A DNA stretch of 6,560 nucleotides from Thioalkalivibrio sp. (lineage in GTDB: Bacteria; Pseudomonadota; Gammaproteobacteria; Ectothiorhodospirales; Ectothiorhodospiraceae), in contig PWGH01000203.1 of the NCBI GenBank assembly GCA_003555285.1, positions 1-6,560 of the forward strand, written 5' to 3'. The translations under genes were made by a program, and so were the position numbers. Positions 1-6,560 of this stretch are shown piece by piece. Below the pieces are notes generated by a model, which was given only the letters and a program-made list of their open reading frames with translations, searched no databases and was not told the DNA's origin. The stretch's first letter is position 1; each line of letters begins with the position of its first letter.

Positions 1-533
1 AGCCATTCGGTGTGGTGCGGCCACTCGGCGTGGTGCGGCCACTCGGCGTGGCACCGGTCCCCCGTAGGCGCGGGTGTGACGCCGACCCGGTCGATGCCCC
101 CGAGGGCGGTGGACGTCGGGGCCTCGAGGCGCCACAGAATCTCGCAGTCCGGCAATCCGGCCCATTCGGGCCGCTGCAGAACCTCGGCGGGAAGCCGATA
201 GCTTCCCTTGCCGCCGGCGCGACGGGCGTGGCTGATGATCCGGCACAGCACCCGGTAGCCGGTCAGGGAACGGGCCAGCAGGGTCAGACGTGGTCCCTGC
301 TCGATCCGCAGATCGGTGCCGACGATCAGGTGCAGGCCGGTCGCCATGGCCGCCTGATGCGCACGAACGATGCCGGCGAGCGAAGCGATATCGGTGATCG
401 CCAAGGCCCGGTAGCCCAGGCGCGCAGCCTGCTGCACCAGTTCCTCCGGATGCGAGGCCCCGCGCAGGAAGGTGAAGTTGCTGTAGCAGGTCAGCTCGGC
501 GTAGGCCGGAGGCGATGCATAGGGCGTCGTCAT
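1..533 (-). CDS. dnaE2: Error-prone DNA polymerase DnaE2/ImuC, N-terminal part (runs off left edge)
   Basis: This is the 5' part (about 177 codons) of a C-family DNA polymerase alpha subunit of the DnaE2/ImuC type, which performs SOS-induced translesion synthesis with ImuA/ImuB. The reading frame is open from position 533 to the left edge. The N-terminus reads YAELTCYSNFTFLRGASHPE, then LGYRALAITDIASLAGIVRAH, LIVGTDLRIEQGPRLTLLA and GGKGSYRLPAEVL. This is the characteristic PHP-domain start of DnaE2. Positions where catalytic PHP domains carry metal-binding His (HxH, TDH) are Thr, Tyr and Ile here, which fits a polymerase without PHP-based proofreading. The ATG at 531-533 has no Shine-Dalgarno; an in-frame ATG at 540-542 would add only Met-Asn-Ser. 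A LexA box overlaps both. From about residue 162 the protein enters a His/Trp/Pro-rich hexapeptide repeat, so the remainder cannot be judged. No imuA or imuB is visible upstream; the preceding gene is aat. The identification is firm from the N-terminal motifs; the start is uncertain by three codons. Confidence 0.9.
   Translation of the reverse strand, partial: MTTPYASPPAYAELTCYSNFTFLRGASHPEELVQQAARLGYRALAITDIASLAGIVRAHQAAMATGLHLIVGTDLRIEQGPRLTLLARSLTGYRVLCRIISHARRAGGKGSYRLPAEVLQRPEWAGLPDCEILWRLEAPTSTALGGIDRVGVTPAPTGDRCHAEWPHHAEWPHHTEW
2..55. repeat. 18-bp tandem repeat, about three copies, inside dnaE2
   Basis: Three consecutive 18-bp units lie at 2-19, 20-37 and 38-55. The middle unit reads GCCACTCGGCGTGGTGCG. 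The left unit differs from it at two bases, and the right unit differs only in its last three. Because 18 is a multiple of three, the array stays in the dnaE2 frame and encodes HAEWPH, HAEWPH, HTEW. More copies may lie beyond the left edge of the window. Confidence 0.9.
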
Positions 534-552
534 ACTGTTCATTTGAACAGTA
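533..552. promoter_or_regulatory. LexA (SOS) box at the dnaE2 start
   Basis: The 20-mer TACTGTTCATTTGAACAGTA is a palindrome except for its two central bases and contains CTGT-N8-ACAG, the gammaproteobacterial LexA operator core. Both outer hexamers (TACTGT and ACAGTA) equal the E. coli consensus. It abuts the dnaE2 ATG at 531-533, contains the alternative ATG at 540-542, and covers the most plausible -10 hexamer. LexA binding should therefore block RNA polymerase directly, giving tight DNA-damage control of dnaE2. The site is seen directly; its function is inferred from the known SOS regulation of dnaE2. Confidence 0.93.
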
Positions 553-569
553 ATCGGGCGGTGCGGCAA
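541..569 (-). promoter_or_regulatory. Candidate sigma-70 promoter of dnaE2
   Basis: On the minus strand a -35-like TTGCCG (plus positions 564-569) lies exactly 17 bases before a -10-like TCAAAT (541-546). Each matches four of six consensus bases. The -10 lies inside the LexA box. Transcription would begin about 6-8 bases further on, at or beside the A of the ATG at 533, giving a leaderless or nearly leaderless mRNA. The hexamers are only moderate matches, so the exact start point is inference. Confidence 0.45.
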
Positions 570-665
570 TGCGGAGGAGGGTACCGGGTTGACCGGGCCC
601 AGCGTAGACGGGACTGGAGCCCCCGGATCGTCGTGGGACGCGTCCTCGAACGAGACTCAGCCGGG

Positions 666-1436
666 TCAGGCCCCGGCCTGGCGCCAGCCGGGATCCAGTG
701 GGTGCAGGGTCGGATCGAACTGCCAAGCTGTGGGCCCCGGGTCTTGCTGGGCCAGTGCATGGACCCGGTCCACGAAATCCGCACGCGGAATCTGCCGCAC
801 GCCCATGGCGAGCATGTGCGGGGTCGGTGTCTGGCTGTCGATCAACGGCCAATCCCAGGCGGCCAGGTGCCGGCACAGCCAGGCCAGCCCCACCTTCGAG
901 GCGTCGCTGACCCGGGAGAACATGGATTCGCCGCAAAACAATCGGCCCACGGCAATCCCGTAGAGCCCGCCGACCAGTTCCCCCTGGCGCCAGACCTCGA
1001 GCGAATGGGCGTGGCCGGCCCGGTGCAGTTGCAGGTAGGCGTGGCGCATTTCCACGGTGATCCAGGTGCCGGAGGCCCCGACCCGGGGGCCACCGCAGGC
1101 GCGGATCACCCCCTCGAAGTTGCGGTCGAAGCTGATGTCGAAGCCCCCTTCCTGCGGGTGTTTTCGCAGGGATTTGCGCAGGCTGCGGGAGAGGTGCACG
1201 GCGGTGGGTTCCAGCACGCTACGCGGATCCGGACTCCACCAGAGGATCGGTTGCCCGGCTTCATACCAGGGGAAGATGCCCTGCCGATAGGCCTGCAGCA
1301 GGCGCGGCGGCGACAGGTCACCGCCGGCGGCCAGCAACCCGTTCGGTTCCGCCCAGGCCGTGGCCACGGGGGGAAAGGGCTCGCTCGCGATGCCGGCGTG
1401 GAGCCAGGTGATCATGTTGCGTGCCTGGCGACTCAT
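666..1436 (-). CDS. aat: Leucyl/phenylalanyl-tRNA-protein transferase (Aat)
   Basis: Cytoplasmic enzyme that moves Leu (or Phe) from aminoacyl-tRNA to proteins with N-terminal Arg or Lys, making them substrates for ClpS/ClpAP (bacterial N-degron pathway). The 256-residue product shows the family motifs in order: PNGLLAAGGDLS (31-42), GIFPWY (53-58), PILWWSPDPR (63-72), TWITVEMRHAY (124-134), GHAHSLEVW (141-149), GGLYGIAVG (156-164), GESMFSR (169-175) and LIDSQTPTPHML (198-209). The Asp and Gln of the usual DCQ motif, proposed to take part in catalysis, are kept; the middle Cys is Ser. I chose ATG 1436 because GAGAGG at 1442-1447 lies five bases upstream. A GTG at 1440-1442 overlaps that site and lacks its own. 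Homologues often start at the equivalent of Met8 (1415), which remains possible. It begins 47 bp after the acyltransferase gene and is probably cotranscribed with it. The usual partner gene ate does not follow. Confidence 0.97.
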   Translation of the reverse strand: MSRQARNMITWLHAGIASEPFPPVATAWAEPNGLLAAGGDLSPPRLLQAYRQGIFPWYEAGQPILWWSPDPRSVLEPTAVHLSRSLRKSLRKHPQEGGFDISFDRNFEGVIRACGGPRVGASGTWITVEMRHAYLQLHRAGHAHSLEVWRQGELVGGLYGIAVGRLFCGESMFSRVSDASKVGLAWLCRHLAAWDWPLIDSQTPTPHMLAMGVRQIPRADFVDRVHALAQQDPGPTAWQFDPTLHPLDPGWRQAGA

Positions 1437-1483
1437 GGCCACCTCTCAAGCTGTGGATGCGTTCCGAACGGCCGTCACGCCCC

Positions 1484-2647
1484 TCAGGTCGGCTGCCGGT
1501 AGGGCGAACGGGCCATCAGGTTCGCGCACTGCGCCTCCATCATCTGGGTCTCGCGATGGCAGAAGTCCTGCACCGAGGCCTCGAACCCGGGGGTGAGAAT
1601 GGCGTGGGCCGATGCGGTCGGGCTCGGCAGGAAGCCGCGCGGGATCTTGTGCTCCCCCTGCGCGCCCGGCTCGAAGCGCGCCAGGCCTTCGCGGATGCAG
1701 AACTCGATGCCCTGATAGTAGCAGGTCTCGAAGTGCAGATCGGGCAGGTCCGTGCTGCAACCCCAGAAGCGTCCGTACAGGGTGTCGTGGCTGCGATAAC
1801 ACAGCGCGGCGGCGACGGTTTCGCCCTGATGCTGTGCCTCGAGCAGCACCACCTGTGGCCCCAGCGCCTCGGCCGTGCCGGCGAAGAAGGCCTTCGACAG
1901 CGTTGGCATGCCCATGTGCCGTTCGAAGGTGTCGTGGTAGAAGCGGTGGAAGCGGGCCCAGTCCTCCAGCGTCGCGGTCGCCCCGGTCAGGGTGCGAAAG
2001 GCAATCCCCTGTTCGGCCACGCGGCGCCGTTCCCGCTTCACGTTCTTGCGCTTCTTCGAACTCAAGGCCTGGGTAAAGTCCTCGAAGTGCGTATAGCCGT
2101 GATTGTGCCAGTGGTACTGACACCCCAACCGTCGGACCAGCCCGGCCTGCGCCGCCAGGCAGGCCTCCGCCTCGGTCGGAAACAGCAGGTGCACCGTCGA
2201 GGCCCCGATCGCGTGACCCCGGGCGACGGCGGCCTCGAGCACTTGCCGCTGCAATGCCCCCGGGTCCGGTGCATCCGGGTGCACCAGCAGGCGCGGCCCG
2301 GTCGCCGGGGTGTAGGGTACGCTCAGCACCAGCTTCGGGTAATAGGCCTGGCCGTGGCGTTCCCAGGCGCTTTGCCAGGCCCAATCGAAGACGAACTCGC
2401 CGTAGTTGTTCGTCTTGGCGTAGCAGGGCGCCGCCGCCACCAAGCTGCCGGAACGAAACGCCAGCACGTGTTGCGGGAACCAGCCGTAGCGGCGGCCCAG
2501 GCACTCGTGGCGTTCCAGGCCCTCGAGGAAGGCATGGCGCAAAAAGGGTTCGCGGCCACCGGTGAGCGCGTCCCAGGCGACGGGGTCCACGTCATGCAGG
2601 CCCTCGCGGATCTCGACGTGCACTGCCGGGTCGACGCTCGGCGTCAC
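1484..2647 (-). CDS. FemAB-like/GNAT-fold N-acyltransferase, COG3146 (DUF482) family
   Basis: The 387-residue protein resembles the widespread proteobacterial COG3146 family, predicted N-acyltransferases with two GNAT-like halves related to FemAB peptidoglycan aminoacyltransferases. The substrate is unknown and I do not assign one. Visible family features are EPFLRHAFLEGLE (33-45), NYGEFVFDWAW (81-91), YYPKLVLSVPYTPATGPRLL (102-121), the basic LSSKKRKNVKRERR (195-208), LYGRFWG (290-296), HFETCYYQGIEFCIREGL (305-322) and GEHKIPRGFLP (331-341). There is no signal peptide or membrane segment, so it should be cytoplasmic. The start is GTG at 2645-2647, with GGAAGAG at 2654-2660 six bases upstream. 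An open frame continues to an ATG at 2794, but that stretch overlaps the trxB 3' end and reads like a shadow. The gene lies 88 bp after trxB and 47 bp before aat, so it is likely in one operon with them. Family recognition is strong; biochemical role unknown. Confidence 0.88.
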   Translation of the reverse strand: MTPSVDPAVHVEIREGLHDVDPVAWDALTGGREPFLRHAFLEGLERHECLGRRYGWFPQHVLAFRSGSLVAAAPCYAKTNNYGEFVFDWAWQSAWERHGQAYYPKLVLSVPYTPATGPRLLVHPDAPDPGALQRQVLEAAVARGHAIGASTVHLLFPTEAEACLAAQAGLVRRLGCQYHWHNHGYTHFEDFTQALSSKKRKNVKRERRRVAEQGIAFRTLTGATATLEDWARFHRFYHDTFERHMGMPTLSKAFFAGTAEALGPQVVLLEAQHQGETVAAALCYRSHDTLYGRFWGCSTDLPDLHFETCYYQGIEFCIREGLARFEPGAQGEHKIPRGFLPSPTASAHAILTPGFEASVQDFCHRETQMMEAQCANLMARSPYRQPT

Positions 2648-2653
2648 GGCGCG

Positions 2654-2660
2654 CTCTTCC
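2654..2660 (-). promoter_or_regulatory. Ribosome binding site deciding the GTG start of the acyltransferase
   Basis: On the minus strand GGAAGAG is followed by six bases and then GTG (2645-2647). No ATG near the conserved N-terminus competes, and an upstream start would have to lie inside trxB. This is why the GTG was preferred. Confidence 0.7.
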
Positions 2661-2735
2661 GGCAGGGCCTTCGGGGTCGCTCGAAGGGCTCGGCAGTCCC
2701 GTTGGGCCCTGTGACGGGGAGCACGGCCACTGGCA

Positions 2736-3938
<1,203 letters not shown>

Positions 3939-4034
3939 TTACCCAGCCCAGTGAGAAGAGCGCCATCCGCGAAGGGCCGCAGCGCACGACGCGATCTGCC
4001 CACGACCCACTCTGCGCTTCTCCGCGCCGCCCCG

Positions 4035-4040
4035 TATAAT
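4035..4040 (+). promoter_or_regulatory. -10 hexamer TATAAT of the probable ftsK promoter
   Basis: A perfect sigma-70 -10 hexamer stands out in GC-rich sequence. The -35 region is poor (TCTGCG at 4011-4016, 18-base spacer), so an activator or flanking contacts may be needed. The transcript would start near 4047 and carry a leader of roughly 105-110 bases to the ftsK ATG. Confidence 0.55.
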
Positions 4041-4070
4041 TACCTCTTCGAGTACACTCTGAAGAACCCG

Positions 4071-4122
4071 GTCGAGGAGGAATCCGGCCAGGGTATCCGG
4101 GGGGCACCCTGCGGGCCTCGAC
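4071..4122 (+). other. Stem-loop in the ftsK leader
   Basis: GTCGAGG (4071-4077) can pair with CCTCGAC (4116-4122), and inside it CAGGGT (4089-4094) with ACCCTG (4106-4111), leaving an 11-base loop. CCG (4084-4086) with CGG (4112-4114) can extend the pairing. The structure partly covers AGGAGG (4075-4080), a strong Shine-Dalgarno-like run with no start codon at usable distance. No T-run follows, so it is not an intrinsic terminator. Pairing was found by eye; function is unknown. Confidence 0.4.
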
Positions 4123-4154
4123 GGCAGAACCCATTACTTCCAACGGATGTCCTG

Positions 4155-6452
4155 ATGCCGCAGACCAAGGTACAACCCGGGGCCGAGGCCAGCCTGAGCC
4201 GGCAGCTGTTGCGCGGCCTGCGCGAGGGCGCATTGCTGGTCTTCGGCATGTTGGCCCTGTATCTGCTGGTCGCGCTGATCAGCTACCACCCCGGCGATCC
4301 CGGTTGGTCCTTCACCGGCGACGGCCAGGGGGTGCGCAATCTTGGTGGGACCGGTGGGGCCTGGTTCGCGGACGTCGTGCTGCACCTGCTCGGCTACTTC
4401 GCCTATCTGGTTCCGGTGGTCTTCGTCGGGGTGGGGTGGTGGCTGTTTCGCCACCGCCGCGACGCCCGGATCGCCAGTCCGCTGGAACTGAGCCTGCGCG
4501 GCCTGGCCTTGCTGGTGGCCTTGCCCTCCGGGGCCGCGCTGGCCGCGCTGCACTGGCTGCCGGGCAATCTTCCGGTTCAGGCCGGCGGGATTCTCGGGGA
4601 TGTGATCGCCCGCGCCGCGGCTTCCGGCCTCGGCCTGGTCGGGGCTACCCTGCTGCTGCTGGCGCTGTTCCTCGCCGGCCTGACGCTGTTCACCGGCTTG
4701 TCCTGGTTTGCGCTGATGGATGGGCTCGGCCGCTTCGTCTGGGAGACCGTCGAGCGGGGTCGGGCCCGATTGGAAACCCTGCGCGACCAGCGCATCGGCG
4801 CCGCCGAAAAGGTACAGCGCGAGATCCGGGTGGAACGCGAGCGCGCGCGCGTGGTGTCGCGGCCGTCGGCCCGCGTCGAGCCGCGCATCGACTCCCCGGC
4901 GCCGAGCCCGCGCGTGCTGAAGGAAAAGCAGGTGCCGCTGTTTCCGAGCGACGTCACCGACCCGCACCCCCCGCTGGCGCTGCTGGATGACCCGCCCCCG
5001 AGCATCAGCGGCTTTTCCGAGGAGTCGCTGCAGGCGATGTCGCGCCTGGTCGAACTGAAGCTGCGCGACTTCGGAGTCGATGTCGAGGTGGTGGCGGTAC
5101 AGCCGGGGCCGGTGATCACCCGCTTCGAACTCCTGTTGGCCCCCGGGGTGAAGGTGGCCCGTATTTCGGCCCTGGCGAAGGACCTCGCGCGTTCGCTGTC
5201 GATCATCGCGGTGCGTATCGTCGAGGTCATTCCCGGGCGCTCGACCGTCGGCCTGGAGATACCCAACGAACAGCGCGAACTGGTGTCGCTGTCGGAGATT
5301 CTGCGTTCGAACCTGTTCGATAGCGCGAAGGCGCCGCTGACGCTGGCGCTGGGCAAGGACATCGGCGGCGCCCCGGTGGTCGCCGATCTGGCGCGCATGC
5401 CGCATCTGCTGGTCGCCGGCACCACCGGTTCCGGCAAGTCGGTGGGCGTGAACGCGATGCTGCTGTCGATGTTGTACAAGTCCAGCGCCGCTGAGGTGCG
5501 CCTGATCCTGATCGATCCGAAGATGCTCGAGCTGTCGGTCTACGAGGGCATTCCGCACCTGCTCGCGCCGGTGGTCACCGACATGAAGGACGCGTCGAAT
5601 GCGCTGCGCTGGGCGGTCGCGGAGATGGAGCGGCGTTACAAGCTGATGTCCCGGCTCGGGGTGCGCAACATCGCCGGTTACAACAAGCAGATCCGTGACG
5701 CCGAGGCCGCCGGGGTGCCGATCCCGGATCCCCTGTTCGATCCCGCCGATCAGGTCGCCGAGACGCCGCCGCCGACGCTCGGCCACATGCCCTTCATCGT
5801 CGTCGTCGTCGACGAATTCGCCGACATGATCATGGTGGTCGGCAAGAAGGTCGAGGAACTGATCGCGCGCCTGGCACAGAAGGCGCGCGCCGCCGGCATC
5901 CACCTGATCCTGGCCACCCAGCGCCCGTCGGTCGACGTGATCACCGGGCTGATCAAGGCCAACATCCCCACCCGGATCGCCTTTCAGGTCTCGTCGCGCA
6001 TCGATTCGCGCACCATCCTCGACCAGATGGGCGCCGAGCACCTGCTCGGTCACGGCGACATGCTCTACCTGCCGCCGGGCAAGGCGCTGCCTGAACGCGT
6101 GCACGGGGCCTTCGTCGGCGATCACGAGGTGCACAAGGTGGTCGAATACCTGAAGCGCGTCGGCGAGCCCGATTACGACCCGTCGATCCTCGACGAGCCG
6201 GAACCCGGTGCCGCGTCGATTCCCGGACTCGAGGCCCCGGCCGCCGAGGCCGAGGGGGATCCGCTGTACGACCAGGCGGTGCAGATCGTGATCGAGTCGC
6301 GCAAGGCCTCGATCTCCTATGTCCAGCGCCGCCTGAAGATCGGCTACAACCGGGCCGCGCGCATGGTCGAGGACATGGAGACCGCCGGTCTGGTCAGCCC
6401 GCTGCAATCCAACGGCAACCGCGAAGTCCTCGTCCCAGGAGGGCGGGAGTAG
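4155..6452 (+). CDS. ftsK: DNA translocase FtsK
   Basis: Membrane-anchored hexameric ATPase that pumps DNA at the septum and activates XerCD recombination at dif during division. The 765-residue protein has about four N-terminal membrane segments (roughly 25-44, 70-97, 113-133, 158-185), a short charged linker (about 190-285) and a RecA-like motor: GPVITRFEL (318-326), Walker A GTTGSGKS (422-429), [20 protein letters not shown] (450-469), Walker [12 protein letters not shown] (547-557) and [16 protein letters not shown] (583-598). A winged-helix gamma domain ends it (about 701-763; [19 protein letters not shown] at 719-737), which in the family reads KOPS polarity sequences and contacts XerD. 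The linker is far shorter than in the 1329-residue E. coli protein, as in many other bacteria. ATG 4155 was chosen because MPQTK precedes a normal N-terminus; its ribosome binding site is weak (GGA at 4145-4147). The frame is open back to 3915, but that stretch shows nothing FtsK-like. Confidence 0.98.
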   Translation: MPQTKVQPGAEASLSRQLLRGLREGALLVFGMLALYLLVALISYHPGDPGWSFTGDGQGVRNLGGTGGAWFADVVLHLLGYFAYLVPVVFVGVGWWLFRHRRDARIASPLELSLRGLALLVALPSGAALAALHWLPGNLPVQAGGILGDVIARAAASGLGLVGATLLLLALFLAGLTLFTGLSWFALMDGLGRFVWETVERGRARLETLRDQRIGAAEKVQREIRVERERARVVSRPSARVEPRIDSPAPSPRVLKEKQVPLFPSDVTDPHPPLALLDDPPPSISGFSEESLQAMSRLVELKLRDFGVDVEVVAVQPGPVITRFELLLAPGVKVARISALAKDLARSLSIIAVRIVEVIPGRSTVGLEIPNEQRELVSLSEILRSNLFDSAKAPLTLALGKDIGGAPVVADLARMPHLLVAGTTGSGKSVGVNAMLLSMLYKSSAAEVRLILIDPKMLELSVYEGIPHLLAPVVTDMKDASNALRWAVAEMERRYKLMSRLGVRNIAGYNKQIRDAEAAGVPIPDPLFDPADQVAETPPPTLGHMPFIVVVVDEFADMIMVVGKKVEELIARLAQKARAAGIHLILATQRPSVDVITGLIKANIPTRIAFQVSSRIDSRTILDQMGAEHLLGHGDMLYLPPGKALPERVHGAFVGDHEVHKVVEYLKRVGEPDYDPSILDEPEPGAASIPGLEAPAAEAEGDPLYDQAVQIVIESRKASISYVQRRLKIGYNRAARMVEDMETAGLVSPLQSNGNREVLVPGGRE

Positions 6453-6453
6453 C

Positions 6454-6560
6454 ATGGGCCCAGCGCAGCGGGCCCACCCTGGCCCTGGCCGCTCCCGTCC
6501 GGGTCGTGCCCGAGCCGTGCGGGGTGCGCCCGTTCCGGACCCGCTCGAGTCGTCCCTGAG
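6454..6560 (+). CDS. Possible start of the next gene, unidentified (lolA expected by synteny)
   Basis: An ATG at 6454-6456, two bases after the ftsK stop codon, is preceded by purine-rich AGGAGGGCGGGAG, which could serve as a ribosome binding site, and its frame stays open to the right edge (35 codons). The residues are Pro/Arg-rich, ending APVPDPLESSL, with no hydrophobic signal peptide. In related genomes lolA, encoding a periplasmic lipoprotein carrier with a signal peptide, follows ftsK. The ending could match the mature start of such a protein, but the missing signal sequence argues against this ATG as its start. A GC-rich inverted repeat overlaps the ATG. I do not recognise the gene, and this may be a chance frame. 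Confidence 0.22.
   Translation, partial: MGPAQRAHPGPGRSRPGRARAVRGAPVPDPLESSL
6455..6476 (+). other. GC-rich hairpin just after the ftsK stop codon
   Basis: TGGGCCC (6455-6461) and GGGCCCA (6470-6476) form a perfect 7-bp stem around AGCGCAGC. The hairpin begins three bases after the ftsK stop codon and overlaps the candidate ATG at 6454. No T-run follows, so it is not a classical intrinsic terminator; it could stabilise the ftsK mRNA 3' end or limit downstream translation. Confidence 0.4.

Noticed and set aside
2..55. CRISPR-like or mobile-element terminal repeat
   Set aside because: The units are directly adjacent without spacers and lie within an open coding frame, so a coding minisatellite explains them.
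12..1502. 496-codon plus-strand frame across dnaE2 and aat
   Set aside because: It is antisense to two clearly recognised genes, crosses the gap between them, and has shadow-like composition (Gly/Arg/Pro/Gln-rich).
2668..2687. Hairpin CCTTCG/CGAAGG between trxB and the acyltransferase gene as a terminator
   Set aside because: Only a 6-bp stem with no T-run on either strand; too weak to claim that it separates transcripts.
5797..5815. GTC trinucleotide run inside ftsK
   Set aside because: It encodes the Val run of the Walker B strand just before Asp-Glu and is explained by protein conservation.
4134..6455. 773-codon open frame antisense to ftsK
   Set aside because: It mirrors ftsK in a GC-rich genome; its residues are Asp/Gln/Arg-rich with no recognisable domain, while the ftsK frame has all family motifs.

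Overview
The window looks like a chromosomal housekeeping segment from a GC-rich gammaproteobacterium. The composition is strongly GC-rich, and the gene order (ftsK divergent from trxB, with aat downstream of trxB) is the arrangement I recall from Pseudomonas and relatives. A free-living Chromatiales-type organism (for example the Ectothiorhodospiraceae) would fit, but nothing in the sequence fixes the genus.

Layout. Everything left of about position 3720 is read leftwards (minus strand); everything right of about 4150 is read rightwards. On the minus strand, in transcription order: trxB (thioredoxin reductase, 3716-2736), a FemAB-like/GNAT N-acyltransferase of the COG3146 type (2647-1484), aat (leucyl/phenylalanyl-tRNA-protein transferase, 1436-666), then, behind a near-perfect LexA box, the 5' part of dnaE2/imuC (error-prone polymerase III alpha subunit, from about 533 off the left edge). 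On the plus strand, ftsK (DNA translocase, 4155-6452) is followed by 108 bases in which the next gene probably begins (lolA would be expected from synteny, but I cannot confirm it). A 438-bp divergent region (3717-4154) separates trxB and ftsK. It carries a consensus -10 hexamer and a structured leader on the ftsK side.

How it fits together. trxB, the acyltransferase and aat are spaced 88 and 47 bp apart on one strand, with no visible terminator, so they are plausibly one transcript. Their products act in unrelated processes: disulfide reduction, an uncharacterised acyl transfer, and N-degron tagging for ClpS/ClpAP. ftsK acts in chromosome segregation at division. dnaE2 adds an SOS-controlled translesion polymerase. 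Its promoter appears to sit inside the LexA box, so the transcript may start at or very near the start codon.

I see no previously undescribed multigene system here. The points that deserve a second look are small: an in-frame 18-bp tandem repeat in the dnaE2 PHP region at the left edge, the LexA box that overlaps the dnaE2 start, dnaE2 standing where ate often follows aat, and the long structured ftsK leader.
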